Shown piece after piece: positions 36,547 to 46,688 of a stretch of 64,000 nucleotides of DNA. The position numbers and the translations under genes were made by a program. Positions within the stretch are counted from its first letter, which is position 1. Every line of letters starts with the position of its first letter. This DNA comes from Paenibacillus sp. DMB5 (GTDB lineage Bacteria; Bacillota; Bacilli; Paenibacillales; Paenibacillaceae): the NCBI RefSeq assembly GCF_001517085.1, contig NZ_LRAC01000147.1, positions 173,646-237,645 on the forward strand, given 5' to 3'. The notes under the pieces are model-generated. The model saw only the letters and a program-made list of their open reading frames with translations, made no database searches and was not told where the DNA came from.

Positions 36547-38484
36547 TTAAATCATTCTGGCCACTTCATGCGCTTCGCTGACGGCGTTCAAAGCTCTGCG
36601 GGCCCGTAATGCATCACCGATCACATGAATGGGTATATGACGTTCATCGCAAAAAGTAAGAAGACCTTCATAGCTGCGTGACTTTGCCCCTATAGCAACA
36701 ACCACTGAATCACATGGATACGCCGAGATATCACCCTTGTTTTCAATAACAACTCCATACTCATTAATTTCAAGACATTTGGTGCTGGTCAAAAGATGGA
36801 CTCCTGATTCATGCAGGCTTTCCATTACACAAATCGAACGAAGTTCACCTAAGTCTTTAGCTACTTTATCCAGCATTTCAACAACAGTAATCTTAGAAGC
36901 CTTGCCATGCAGGTATTCAGCTACCTCGAGTCCAACCAGGCCTCCGCCGACAATAACGACTTCTCCGGAAACCATTGCTTTTCCAGACAATACATCGTGC
37001 GAATTTGTAACCTTTGCCAACTGGCTTCCGGGAATATTTAGCTGCATCGGAGCTGCACCTATGGCCACAATAACTTCGTCTGGTTTAAGCTCTTCCAGCA
37101 ATGACTCTGTAACAGGGCTATCCAGTCTGACCTCAATACCCTCTCTAATTACCTGTTCTCCCCGGGATATAGCTGCTGTTTTCATCTCTTCTTTTCTTGG
37201 CGCTTCACCAGCCAGAGCAAATTGACCTCCCAAAGAATTAGTCGACTCGCAAACAATGGGATGATGCCCTCTACGTTTTAGGACCATAGCTGCTTCCAGC
37301 CCTGCGATTCCGCCGCCTGCAACTACAACCTTCTTAGGATGACCCGTCAAAATTAGTTTGTATTCCGTTTCTCTCCCCAAAGCCGGGTTTCTTAAACATG
37401 TAATATAAGGGACTTCGCTTGAGACAAATCCGTCATAACAGCCCTGATTGCAAGCGACACATTGTATGATATCATCACTGTTTCCGGATTGGGCTTTCAT
37501 ACAGAACTCAGGATCAGCAAGCTGGGCGCGTCCGATAACCACCATATCTGCTTTGCCATCCGCCAGGATTTCCTCTGCTTGACCAGGGGTATTAATACGT
37601 CCTACCGCAACAGTTAGCATTCCGGTTTCCCGACGGATTCTGTCTGCATTATTAACATTAAAGCCTCTTGGCAGGTCAATTGGAGGAACTTCATATTTTA
37701 TTGCTGCAGAGGAGAAGTTGCCACGCGAAACGTCAAGCGCATCTACTCCGGCAGCCTTAGCCAAATTGCAGAATGCAATAACATCCTCTATACTCAGTCC
37801 GCCCTCCAGATAGTCATCATGAGCATCAATACGCATAAATAACGGCATATCATTCGGTATATTCTGGCGGATAGACGAAATACATTCAATCAGAAATCTG
37901 GCCCTGTTCTTCAGGTCTCCCCCATATTCGTCGTTCCTCCGGTTAAAGAAGGGACTCAGAAATGAATGAGGGGTGTAGTTATGGCCTGCATGAAATTCAA
38001 TGGCATCAAAGCCAGCTTGTACTGCACGCTGCGCCCCTTCTCCAAATGCTTTAGCTGCAGCTTTTAATGTCTCAATTTCTGCTCCTGGTATGGTATATTC
38101 TGTACCGGGAACGGGCACGGGACTTGGAATAATGATCATCTGCTCCGGATCACTGGCAACTGCCAATCCGCCTAGCCATAACTGAATTCCTGCCTTGCCG
38201 CCTGCCTCATGAATTGCATCTGTAAGCTGCTTTAAACCCGGGATATATTTATCTTCTGAAATCGCCAAAAACTTCTTAGGGGAAGCTGGAGCATATACCG
38301 AGCATACTTCGGTGAAGTTTAGGCCGCATCCTCCCTCTGCTCTTGCAACATGGTAATCAATCAGCTGCTGAGTGACAAAACGTTCTTCATCAGGCATTTT
38401 AGTTCCCATAGCTGGAAAGATGATTCGGTTCTTCAACTCTAAACCTCTGATTGTAATTGGGCTGAAAAGTGTAGGATAGGCCAT
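36547..38484 (-). CDS. NADH:flavin oxidoreductase / 2,4-dienoyl-CoA reductase-like Fe-S flavoprotein
   Basis: Cytoplasmic ene-reductase of 645 residues. The N-terminal Old Yellow Enzyme barrel (1-~340) has HAGHNYTPHSFLSPFFNRR with the substrate-binding His pair region. The 4Fe-4S ligands follow in CVACNQGCYDG and a fourth Cys about 12 residues later (TCLRNP). Then come an FAD/NADH domain with VVAGGGIAGLEAA and a second Rossmann motif VIVGGGLVGLEVAE. The layout is that of DCR/BaiCD-type proteins. AAGGAG at 6-7 bases supports ATG 38484. A TetR gene lies upstream on the same strand. The physiological enoate is unknown. Confidence 0.92.
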   Translation of the reverse strand: MAYPTLFSPITIRGLELKNRIIFPAMGTKMPDEERFVTQQLIDYHVARAEGGCGLNFTEVCSVYAPASPKKFLAISEDKYIPGLKQLTDAIHEAGGKAGIQLWLGGLAVASDPEQMIIIPSPVPVPGTEYTIPGAEIETLKAAAKAFGEGAQRAVQAGFDAIEFHAGHNYTPHSFLSPFFNRRNDEYGGDLKNRARFLIECISSIRQNIPNDMPLFMRIDAHDDYLEGGLSIEDVIAFCNLAKAAGVDALDVSRGNFSSAAIKYEVPPIDLPRGFNVNNADRIRRETGMLTVAVGRINTPGQAEEILADGKADMVVIGRAQLADPEFCMKAQSGNSDDIIQCVACNQGCYDGFVSSEVPYITCLRNPALGRETEYKLILTGHPKKVVVAGGGIAGLEAAMVLKRRGHHPIVCESTNSLGGQFALAGEAPRKEEMKTAAISRGEQVIREGIEVRLDSPVTESLLEELKPDEVIVAIGAAPMQLNIPGSQLAKVTNSHDVLSGKAMVSGEVVIVGGGLVGLEVAEYLHGKASKITVVEMLDKVAKDLGELRSICVMESLHESGVHLLTSTKCLEINEYGVVIENKGDISAYPCDSVVVAIGAKSRSYEGLLTFCDERHIPIHVIGDALRARRALNAVSEAHEVARMI

Positions 38485-38643
38485 AAACATTCTCCTTCTC
38501 ATTCTTTTTATAAGGTCCCGGTACTTTGTAAAAATTTTCACATAATCAATATTACCTTGATTACTGACAGCTCAAATATACCTGAGAAAAGAGAATGTTA
38601 CAATATGTTTAAAACAATTTGTTTGAATTTTCCGCGAACTCTC

Positions 38644-39227
38644 TTATTTAGAAAACAACGAATGAATCAATAATTTAAGATACTCTATACGAGCTTCTTT
38701 GCTGGCCAAGATTAAACCATCTGTTTCCATAACTCCTTCGTATTCCGTTGGATAGTTAATAGATGAAGTGAAAATTAAATACTTGAATTTGAAGTTTAAC
38801 TCATCTCCTGGGATAAGATTGCGTAAGCATTCTTTGAGCAAGTTACCAATTTCCTGGGATAGATCAATAATTCGTTTTGAAGTTTCATCATTATCCGCAC
38901 ATTCTAAGGAATGCGTATGTATCACTCTGTTACCGGGAAAACGCAGTGAATATTCCATTATCTCATTTGCAGATAACAGCAGTTTCTCTTTTTCACTGTA
39001 GGTTTCATTTGAAGTATTGATAATACGGCAAGGGTATTTTCAATGTAGAATTCTTTTACCAGTTTAAGCATTTCGTCTTTGCTTCTAAAATAATAATTAA
39101 TAGCGCTCACGTTTACATTGGCTTCCTTAGCAATTGCCCTAATCGCAATATTACAGCTTTTATTCTTCCCCATTAGATAAAGTGCACGATCCAAAATTCG
39201 TTCCTCAATATTTTTTAACTCCCTCAT
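38644..39227 (-). pseudogene. TetR family regulator, one apparent frameshift
   Basis: The N-terminal DNA-binding part reads from ATG 39227 with helix-turn-helix IRAIAKEANVNVSAINYYFRSK, and its frame closes at 38958. The sensor part continues in another frame (SEKEKLLLSANEIMEYSLRF) to the stop at 38644. Restoring one C at about 39027-39029 (GCC to GCCC) gives NTLARIINTSNETY and a 194-residue protein of standard TetR size. It lies 160 bases upstream of the ene-reductase and probably represses it. Without the repair only an 89-residue HTH fragment would be made. Confidence 0.8.
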
Positions 39228-39399
39228 TGTTACCCCTCCGATAATTCACTCTTATGACATTATAATTAGAAACAATAATGATAAACAACAGATACTATTT
39301 TTCCAAAACTTTATTTAAAAAACACCTTTAAGTTGCCACCACTTGTCTTAAAAGTTAAAGAGCAAGAAAACCTGGATAACACCAAATACTTTTAAAATC

Positions 39400-39441
39400 A
39401 AAAAAGTCCTGTCTTAGGAATTCCCTAATCAGGACTTTTTT
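39400..39441. terminator. Strong bidirectional terminator after nrdJ
   Basis: AAAAAAGTCCTG (39400-39411) pairs with CAGGACTTTTTT (39430-39441), and the interior TTAGG/CCTAA pairs too. Both flanks give T-runs. In 39228-39528 it is the only feature apart from the presumed TetR promoter region. Confidence 0.88.
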
Positions 39442-39528
39442 GCATCATTTTTGCAGCTTTCATTGCCATTTTTGCAGCATTTGGTGATCCACCACATTCA
39501 CATAATGGCAAGATCTACCTTCAAATCC

Positions 39529-42170
39529 TCACCCGCACCGGCTATATCCGCAGTTCCCGCACGTCTTACACCCCTCTATGTTTATAAGCGATGCACTCCC
39601 GCAGGAAGGACAAAGATCCCGCGAAGCCGCCGAGTGGCTATGCGCCCCATGGCCGCCGTGCCCGGCATCCGCAGGAGCCGCGGCTGGGACACTCGATTTC
39701 AGTTCGGCGCTCAGCGCCTCATTGAAATCGAGCTCCAGGGTGGCCGCGATTGGAGCGGCCACGTGGTCGTCATGTGCGTTGTTCTGCACATGGGTCTCAA
39801 GGGCTTTGGCTACCGCGTCGGCGATGGACTCGACGCGGTTGGCACCGAAGCCGATGGCGCCGGAGCCGCCGATGCCTTTGAGATGCTTGATCAGCAGCTC
39901 GACCTTCTCGCCGTGATCGCCGTAGCGCAGGAACAGCGAGCAGACCCGGCCCAGGGCTTCGGCCATGGCGAAGACGTCGGAGCCGGCCTTGCCGACATTC
40001 AGGAAGATTTCGGCCGGAATGCCGTCCAGGTCGTTAATAGTGATATACGCCATACCGAATGGCGTGTTGATCTTATAGGTAGCGCCGCGCAGCACCTGCG
40101 GGCGTTTTTTGTATTGCTTGTCGACCACATTCGCCTGCGGTGCCGGAGCTGCTGCCACTACCGGAGCCGGTACTGGTGCGGGTGCAGGTTCAACTGCAGC
40201 TGGCTCTGCTGCGGCGGGTTCGTCCTTCTTGTCTTCCTTCTTCGACGTTTCCAGCACCTGAACATCGCGGCTGCCGTCGCGGTAGATCGTTACGCCTTTG
40301 CAGCCGAGGTCGAAGGCCATTTCATACAGCTCAGCCGTTTCTTCGACGGTGAAGTCGGACGGGCAGTTGGCTGTCTTGGAGATCGAGCTGTCCACCCAGC
40401 GCTGAATCGCCGCCTGCACACGGATATGATCCTTGGCGGACAGATCCATCGAGGTTACGAAGTATTCCGGCAGCTCCTCACCCGGATTGGCCTGCAGCCA
40501 TTCCTGGGCAATTGGCACGAACTGCTCGTCATAGCCAAGCCGGCTCTGACGGAAATATTTGAAGGCAAATACGGTTCAATCCCGGTAGATGTTCCGACCA
40601 TTGTACCTGTGCTGCCTGTCGGTGCCTGGGTAATAACAGTGACGTTACGCATGCCGTGCTTACGGATGGATTCGCCGACTTCCGGAAACACATCTGTAAT
40701 ATTACGCATGAATCCGCTCTGCAGATATTTTTCTGCGTCAAAAGCCTTGAAAGATCCCTTCTCACCTGCGATGGCCGAAGAAGCCAGATAGGCCTCTCTT
40801 GCCATGAAGCCGTAGAGCTTGTCCAGGAATTCCAGAGATTCCGGGCTGCCGTAGCGGATGTTCAGCTTGATCATCAGCTCGGCAAGGCCCATCGTACCGA
40901 GACCTACGCGGCGCTCCAGCTTCTGGTTCGCTTCATTTTCCGGGAAATGATACGGTGTCTTGTCGATGACATTGTCCAGGAACCGGACAGAATAACGCGT
41001 CGTTCTCGCCAGATCCGCCCAGTCCACATCATGATTCTCAGCATCATAGAATTTGGACAGGTTAACCGCCGACAGGTTGCAGACACCCCAGCCCGGAAGC
41101 CCCTGCTCACCGCAAGGGTTGGTGCAGATGATCGGGTTGAAATACCAGCTGTTAGACATCTGGTTGTAATACTCCATAAACACAACGCCCGGCTCCGCCG
41201 ACTTCCAGGCCGATTCGATAATCGTATGCCAGACATCGCGCGCCTTGACAGTCCGGTAAGGGATAACCGCACGGCCGGCAGCCTTCCATTTATCCAGATC
41301 GCCGTCCCAGATTTCGTCGTAGTCCGGATCGGTTGTATCCGGGAAGACCAGCTCCCAGTCCAAATCCTCTTTGACGGCCTTCATGAAGCTGTTGCTCACG
41401 CACACCGACAGGTTAGCATTGGTTACCTGCCCCATTGTCTGCTTCACGGTGATGAAATCGACTACGTCCGGATGCCAGTCGTTGATCATCAGCATCAGCG
41501 CACCGCGGCGGCTGCCGCCCTGCTCAATCAGTCCGGTGGTGTAGCTGAACAGGCCGCCCCAGGATACAGAACCGCTGGATGAGCCGTTGACGCCTCTGAC
41601 AATCGCCCGGCGCGGGCGCAGCGAGGACAAGTTAATGCCGACACCGCCGCCGCGGGCCATAATTTCGGTCATTTCGGAGAGGGTCTGCATAATCCCGCCG
41701 CGGCTGTCTTTTGGTGAAGGGACCACATAACAGTTAAACAAAGTGAGCTCTTCGCTCGCCCCCGCTCCTGCAGCAATCCGTCCGCCCGGCACGAGCTTCC
41801 AGTCATCAAGAATAGAACGGAATTTGCCGGTCCACTCCTCCTGCAGTTCGGGCGTCTTCTCGACAGAGGCCATGGCTGCGGCCAGACGGTCCCACATTTC
41901 TTCAGGAGTCTTTTCTATATTAAGGGTCAGCTTCTCCACGTCAGATTGCACAAGCTCGCCGCTGCGGGTCTTGACGGTTACTATCCGTCCGCTGCGCTCG
42001 ACAATTTCGCCAACTTCCTTGGTGGGAAATTTCGGGTCATCCTTGGTCAGCACCAATACAACATCGCCCACCTTGGCGTTATTGCTGTCCGCATCCTTCC
42101 AGGCGTAACGGTCCAAAAATATTTTCTCGCTCAGTCCCTCAAGACGCTGCTTGGGTTCCACTGTACTCAA
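39529..42170 (-). pseudogene. nrdJ: Adenosylcobalamin-dependent (class II) ribonucleotide reductase, one apparent frameshift
   Basis: Reduces ribonucleotides to deoxyribonucleotides using B12. The start is TTG 42170, with GGGAGG 8 bases upstream; the frame further upstream has no ribosome site. Motifs are LFNCYVVPSP (redox Cys), ARGGGVGINLSSLRP, TNPCGEQ (thiyl-radical Cys), GTSTGIEPY and, in the second frame, DLGCKGVTIYRDGSR and a C-terminal zinc-ribbon-like CPSCGSASLINIEGCKTCGNCGY. The two frames join if one T is restored at 40567-40569 (TTT to TTTT): EPYFAFKYFRQSRLGYDEQF, giving 880 residues, a normal class II length. A Pro/Ala/Val-rich linker precedes the C-terminal domain. NrdR boxes lie upstream. 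As this is a key enzyme, a sequence error is more likely than inactivation. Confidence 0.9.
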
Positions 42171-42281
42171 TAGAAAAACCTCCCGGTATGTGATATGTAA
42201 CACAAGTACTGCAGCAATTCGGCTTGTCAATAACAAATTAACGCCAAAAGTATGCCGCAAACCAACATTTCAAGCTTTTGT

Positions 42282-42330
42282 AACAATATATTGTGTAAAC
42301 ATGCTTTAACACTATACCACATATTGTACC
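42282..42330 (-). promoter_or_regulatory. NrdR boxes in the nrdJ promoter
   Basis: AACAATATATTGTGT (42282-42296) is a close match to the NrdR box ACACWATATWTWGTGT in inverse. A second, weaker box CCACATATTGTACC lies at 42317-42330. The shared ATATTG cores are 33 bases apart, about three turns. A TGGTATAGT extended -10 element (minus strand, about 42310-42318) sits between them. The remaining 42171-42494 shows no gene. Confidence 0.6.
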
Positions 42331-42494
42331 AGAGTTCCTTTTCGAAAATAGAAGCCTGTGCGCAAAAACAACCGTTTTCGGCGGCATTTTCTAGCGAAAT
42401 CTCGGTTTTTTAGTCTCTGTTATGAATTCTCTTTTTTACGAGCATACTACTTTTACGCATTCCGATATGAGACCTTGCCGGAGGAGGCTGCAAC

Positions 42495-44240
42495 ATGATG
42501 CAATTATCCCGCAATTCCTTACCGCAGGAGGAGGGCACATCCGCCCCGCTGCTGCCGGTTCCCCTGTCCTTTGAACGGAACTGGCTGCAGGATCTGGAAT
42601 CCAGGCTGGAAAAAGGCGGCCCCTGGGGCGACTGGAAATTATCCAGACTGGCTGTGCAGGGGGAACAATGCGGCCTTGTCACCAGCTTTGACGAGCTGCA
42701 GTGCACGAAGCATTTGTCTGGCCTGTCCCCGCTGCCTCACCAGCTTGATACCGCCCATAAAGTACTGTTTGAAATGTCCGGCCGGGCCATTCTTGCAGAT
42801 GAGGTGGGGCTTGGCAAAACAATTGAAGCCGGCCTGATTCTGAAAGAGTATCTGGTACGCGGTCTGGTGGGCAAGGTACTGATTCTGGTCCCCGCTTCTC
42901 TTGTGCTGCAGTGGGTCCGGGAGCTTAATGCCAAGTTCGGAATTAACGCCGTCGCCCAGAAAAAAGCCTATTCTTGGAGCAATGACATTGTTGTCGCCTC
43001 CCTTGACACGGCCAAACGTGATCCGCATAAGGAGCTGCTGTTAAGCTCTGAATACGACATGCTGATTATTGACGAGGCCCACAAGCTGAAGAACAAAAAA
43101 TCAACCAATTACCAGTTCGTACAGCAGCTGCGCAAAAAATACTGCCTGCTGCTCACCGCGACGCCTGTCCAGAACGACCTCGGCGAGCTGTTCAATCTGA
43201 TTACGCTGCTGAAGCCGGGACAGCTGGGTAACCAGGGCGATTTTGCCGCCAATTTTGTTGTCGATAAACGCCAGCCGAAGAACGAGGTGCAGCTGCGCGG
43301 CGAGCTCTCCAAGGTGATGATCCGCAACCGGCGCGGCGAGGGGCCTGTTACCTTCACAAAGCGCAAAGTACGCAATATTCCGCTTACTCTATCACCTGAG
43401 GAAAAGGCACTCTATGACGGGGTTACCGCGTTTGTCAAAGATACGTACCAGGAATCCGGCGGTAATCTCAGCAGCATGCTCTCTCTTGTGACGCTTCAGC
43501 GTGAAGTCTGCAGCAGCCGTGACGCTGTCTTCATTACTCTTGTTAATCTGATCAAAAAGCTGCCTGCCGATTCGCCCAAACGTGACCGGATGATGGAGCT
43601 GCTGCAGAGTATCCGCACAGTCAAGACGAACACCAAGGCGGAAAAGACGATGGAGCTGATCCGGGATATGAATGAAAAGGTGATTGTCTTCACGGAGTAC
43701 CGGGCTACCCAGGAATATTTACTGCAGTACTTCCGTGATCACGGGCTGCAGTGTGTACCTTATTCCGGCGGAATGAACCGCGGCAAAAAAGACTGGATGA
43801 TGGATCTTTTCCGCGGACGCGCCCAGGTCATGATAGCCACCGAAGCGGGCGGCGAGGGCATTAACCTGCAGTTCTGCCACCATATGATCAATTTCGATCT
43901 GCCCTGGAACCCGATGCGGGTGGAGCAGCGGATCGGCCGGGTACACCGGCTGGGCCAGCAGAATGATGTCGTCATCTATAATCTGTCTACCCAGGGAACG
44001 ATCGAAGAGCATATCCTCCATCTGCTGCATGAGAAAATCAACATGTTCGAAATGGTTATCGGGGGGCTGGATGTCATTCTCGAACGCTTTGAACAGAAGG
44101 AATCACTGGAAAAAAGCCTTTATAAAATCATGCTGGAAGCCCGCAGCGACGAGGAGCTACGCAGCGGACTGGATCATATCGGCGAGTCGCTGAGCGAGCT
44201 GTCCCAGGAAACCCGGCAGGAAAGCGGGGTTACGCCATGA
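42495..44240 (+). CDS. yqhH: SNF2/RapA-type DEAD/DEAH helicase-like protein (YqhH-like)
   Basis: ATP-dependent translocase of 581 residues. Motif I is ILADEVGLGKTIEAGLIL, II is LIIDEAHKLKN, III is LLLTATPVQND. The C-terminal helicase half has VIVFTEYRATQEYLL, ATEAGGEGINLQFC and EQRIGRVHRLGQ. This is the compact bacterial SNF2 type without a large accessory domain, matching YqhH of B. subtilis in size. AGGAGG precedes ATG 42495. It overlaps yqhG by 4 bases (ATGA), the same neighbour pair as in Bacillus. The cellular role is not established. Confidence 0.9.
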   Translation: MMQLSRNSLPQEEGTSAPLLPVPLSFERNWLQDLESRLEKGGPWGDWKLSRLAVQGEQCGLVTSFDELQCTKHLSGLSPLPHQLDTAHKVLFEMSGRAILADEVGLGKTIEAGLILKEYLVRGLVGKVLILVPASLVLQWVRELNAKFGINAVAQKKAYSWSNDIVVASLDTAKRDPHKELLLSSEYDMLIIDEAHKLKNKKSTNYQFVQQLRKKYCLLLTATPVQNDLGELFNLITLLKPGQLGNQGDFAANFVVDKRQPKNEVQLRGELSKVMIRNRRGEGPVTFTKRKVRNIPLTLSPEEKALYDGVTAFVKDTYQESGGNLSSMLSLVTLQREVCSSRDAVFITLVNLIKKLPADSPKRDRMMELLQSIRTVKTNTKAEKTMELIRDMNEKVIVFTEYRATQEYLLQYFRDHGLQCVPYSGGMNRGKKDWMMDLFRGRAQVMIATEAGGEGINLQFCHHMINFDLPWNPMRVEQRIGRVHRLGQQNDVVIYNLSTQGTIEEHILHLLHEKINMFEMVIGGLDVILERFEQKESLEKSLYKIMLEARSDEELRSGLDHIGESLSELSQETRQESGVTP

Positions 44241-45301
44241 CGCTGAATGCACAGGAGGTCCGCAGGCATGTGATGGATTATCTGGAGGCTACCGGCTGCA
44301 CTGTTATCGAGGTTTCACCGCTGCATGTAACGGTCAAGCTCTCGCCCCGCGCCGACCGGATGCTGACCGACAGGCCCTATTACTGGGGGTTCGTGGAGCG
44401 GACAGGCGCGGAGCCGGAGACGCTTTCCTTCACCTTCGTATTTGATCCCGAGCAATATGATCATGCCGCAGCTCAGGCGGCTGCAGCTCCTGCCCGGCCG
44501 CGCGGCGGTATGAATCTTCCGCCGGCAGCTGCGGTTCAGCCGGTCAGCACAGAAATGGAGGCTGCGTCAGAGCCTGCCGAGGGCGCTATTGGCGGCTCCC
44601 CGAACGGTGCGCCGCCCGGAGTTTCCACGGACCCGCAGGACAGCATCCTTGCCCGCTACTTCGGCATCGTGCCGGCACTGCCGCGGCTGGGTCCGGGCCT
44701 GATCCGCCGTGAGGATGTCACCTACGGCAGCAAGCGGCTCAAGCAAATCTGGCACGCTGCGAGAGATGAAGGCAAGTGCCTGCAGCTCTTCGAGGACCCT
44801 GGCAGCAGACAGCGCATGACTTTATTCTCGGCAGCCTATGAGCCTTGGCTTGGCGTATGTTATAAGGTCGAAATGACCTGCGATCTCAAGCGGGAGGAGC
44901 TGCATTTCCTCGGCATCTCCCTGACCACAGGAAGAATTGTCCCTGATTTCGGCACCAGGCTGGGCAGTCTGGAGCTGACCCCCCGCCTGCCGGAGAATAT
45001 TCATATCCAGCCCTATGAGCTGACCGTTTCAGGCGGTGCGGACAGGCTGGAGAGCTATCTGACTGAGCAGCTCGCCGGACTGGATTACAGCTGGGCTGAA
45101 GAAGCCCGGGAGCGGCTTAGGCTGGAGCTCAGCATCGTGGATCTTTATTATTCGGAGCTGCTTAAGGAGCCGGACGAGGAGAAGAAGCAGGCCATCGAAG
45201 AGCAATATAACGCCCGGCGGACCGAAACTGCCTGGCAGTATGAGCCGCAAATCGCAGTTTCCGCTGTCACATATGGTCTGTTTCATCTGCGCAGCTCATA
45301 G
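44237..45301 (+). CDS. yqhG: YqhG family protein
   Basis: Conserved Bacillales protein of 354 residues with no assigned function. It has a conserved N-terminus (VRRHVMDYLEATGCTVIE, DRPYYWGFVERTG) and C-terminus (SWAEEARERLRLELSIVDLYY). An Ala/Pro-rich insert at about 80-135 makes it longer than the Bacillus form (about 260). It is soluble, with no membrane segment. Coupled to the helicase gene by an ATGA overlap, which suggests the two work together. Confidence 0.85.
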   Translation: MTLNAQEVRRHVMDYLEATGCTVIEVSPLHVTVKLSPRADRMLTDRPYYWGFVERTGAEPETLSFTFVFDPEQYDHAAAQAAAAPARPRGGMNLPPAAAVQPVSTEMEAASEPAEGAIGGSPNGAPPGVSTDPQDSILARYFGIVPALPRLGPGLIRREDVTYGSKRLKQIWHAARDEGKCLQLFEDPGSRQRMTLFSAAYEPWLGVCYKVEMTCDLKREELHFLGISLTTGRIVPDFGTRLGSLELTPRLPENIHIQPYELTVSGGADRLESYLTEQLAGLDYSWAEEARERLRLELSIVDLYYSELLKEPDEEKKQAIEEQYNARRTETAWQYEPQIAVSAVTYGLFHLRSS

Positions 45302-45385
45302 AATACGACCAGGTCTGCTAAAAGCAGGCAAAAAAACAAGCCGTATTCCCCGCAGCCGCGCGACAGCAAGCAACAGCCTTTTCAG

Positions 45386-45420
45386 GGCTTGTCTTCTACA
45401 ATAGCTGTAGAGGACAAGCC
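45386..45420. terminator. Long hairpin between yqhG and exported protein gene
   Basis: 15-bp stem GGCTTGTCTTCTACA / TGTAGAGGACAAGCC with one G-U pair and loop ATAGC, 24 bases before the next start. The following sequence (TGTATGATTTT) is only moderately T-rich, so this may be a weak terminator or an attenuator. Confidence 0.5.
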
Positions 45421-45443
45421 TGTATGATTTTGGAAGAAGAAAG

Positions 45444-46532
45444 GTGAATGATGAGATGAAAGCATCAGCAAGACCACAGGCAGTGCCTTGGCGCCGCCGG
45501 CTGTTCCCCCTTCTGTGTCTCGGACTGGCCCTGCTGCCTGCAGCTGCGGTGGTTCCGTCAGCAGGTGAAGCAACTGCTCAGGGCAGCCGTACTGTTGTGC
45601 CACAAGCCGTTTCTCAGGCGCTTCAGCCTGACCTCTCCATAAAGCCTCTGCCGTCACCCAAAACTCTGCAGGAATTTACTGCCGATACAATCAGCAGGTT
45701 ATCTGCAGCCGCACCTTTTACAGCATGGAAGAATGCCGAAACGGAATATTACCCGCTTGGACCAGGCACACACAGCTGGCTGATCAATGTGCTCAGCGGC
45801 GGGCAGCGCATCGGTTATCTGATCATCTCTGCTGCTGAAGACGGCGGCTATATGCTCAGTGAATACGGTGCGGGTACGACCGGACTTCCATACAGCTTGA
45901 CCGAACTGCGCCAGTTTGTGGTGCAGGAGGCCCTTATTCCCTCATCCTATTCAGGCAACGCCGAACTCACAGCTCTTTATGCTCCCATGCTGCCGGTATG
46001 GAAACTGACCGTTGATAAACAAACCTACTATATTAATGCTGTAACCCTGCAGCTTCTGCCCTGGAATTCAGCCAAGGCTGATGCTGTCCTGGAAGGGACC
46101 CTGCCGTCAGCCGATGTGGTAACCAGCAACGGCAGCCGCTGGTCTCCGCTGCAGGCCAGCCTTAGCGGCGGCCAGGATGATCCGTATGCGGATATCCGGT
46201 GGCTGGCCAGCTCCAGGCTGAAGGCTGTAGACAGCGGCAATGTTGCCGTCCTGCTTGGCAAGGGACGGGCCCTGGCCTATCAGTCGCCTGGAGCGAATGA
46301 TACGACCGGCGCTCCTTTTATGATCACCGGCTATCAGAGCTGGCGTCCCTCCGTCCAGGAGAATGCCAAAAACAGCCGCACAGTGATCTATGCCGCTACA
46401 GGCGGAAAGGGTCGCCGCTATCTGCCCTTTGCCCTGCTGCAAAAGACGGGGACCCTGCATAAGCTTCCCGATACACAGGGCAGTGATTTGGCTTACGGGA
46501 CTGAGACTGACGCTGTTACAATGTTGCGTTAG
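45444..46532 (+). CDS. Secreted protein of unknown function
   Basis: Product of 362 residues with an N-terminal signal peptide: basic WRRR, hydrophobic LFPLLCLGLALLPAAAVVP, probable cleavage near EATAQG. The mature part (ISRLSAAAPF..., SWLINVLSGGQRIGYLIISA, PVWKLTVDKQTYYINAVTLQLLPW) resembles the region around secreted peptidase or processing proteins, but I cannot name a family. GTG 45444 has a weak purine-rich site; ATG 45456, with AAAGGTG upstream, is the alternative start. Confidence 0.75.
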   Translation: MNDEMKASARPQAVPWRRRLFPLLCLGLALLPAAAVVPSAGEATAQGSRTVVPQAVSQALQPDLSIKPLPSPKTLQEFTADTISRLSAAAPFTAWKNAETEYYPLGPGTHSWLINVLSGGQRIGYLIISAAEDGGYMLSEYGAGTTGLPYSLTELRQFVVQEALIPSSYSGNAELTALYAPMLPVWKLTVDKQTYYINAVTLQLLPWNSAKADAVLEGTLPSADVVTSNGSRWSPLQASLSGGQDDPYADIRWLASSRLKAVDSGNVAVLLGKGRALAYQSPGANDTTGAPFMITGYQSWRPSVQENAKNSRTVIYAATGGKGRRYLPFALLQKTGTLHKLPDTQGSDLAYGTETDAVTMLR

Positions 46533-46688
46533 CTGGTGAAGTTGCGCGTCTGCCGCTGTTAAGGTGTAACTGCTGTAAAGTTTGTGTTAGCTGGTGGATG
46601 AGTGCACTTGCTCCAGCAACTGATTTAGATGACTTCGTAAGCAGCAGTTTATCAGTATTTGCTCATCACCGATTACTACAAGTCACGC

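Noticed and set aside
39451..40791. A 446-codon plus-strand frame antisense to nrdJ
   Set aside because: It runs across the nrdJ frames and the bidirectional terminator zone and has no recognisable domain. The opposite strand shows unmistakable reductase motifs.
45311..45345. Terminator directly after yqhG (GTCTGCT/AGCAGGC stem)
   Set aside because: The stem is followed by A on the plus strand, not T, so it is not a rightward terminator, and there is no leftward gene to end.
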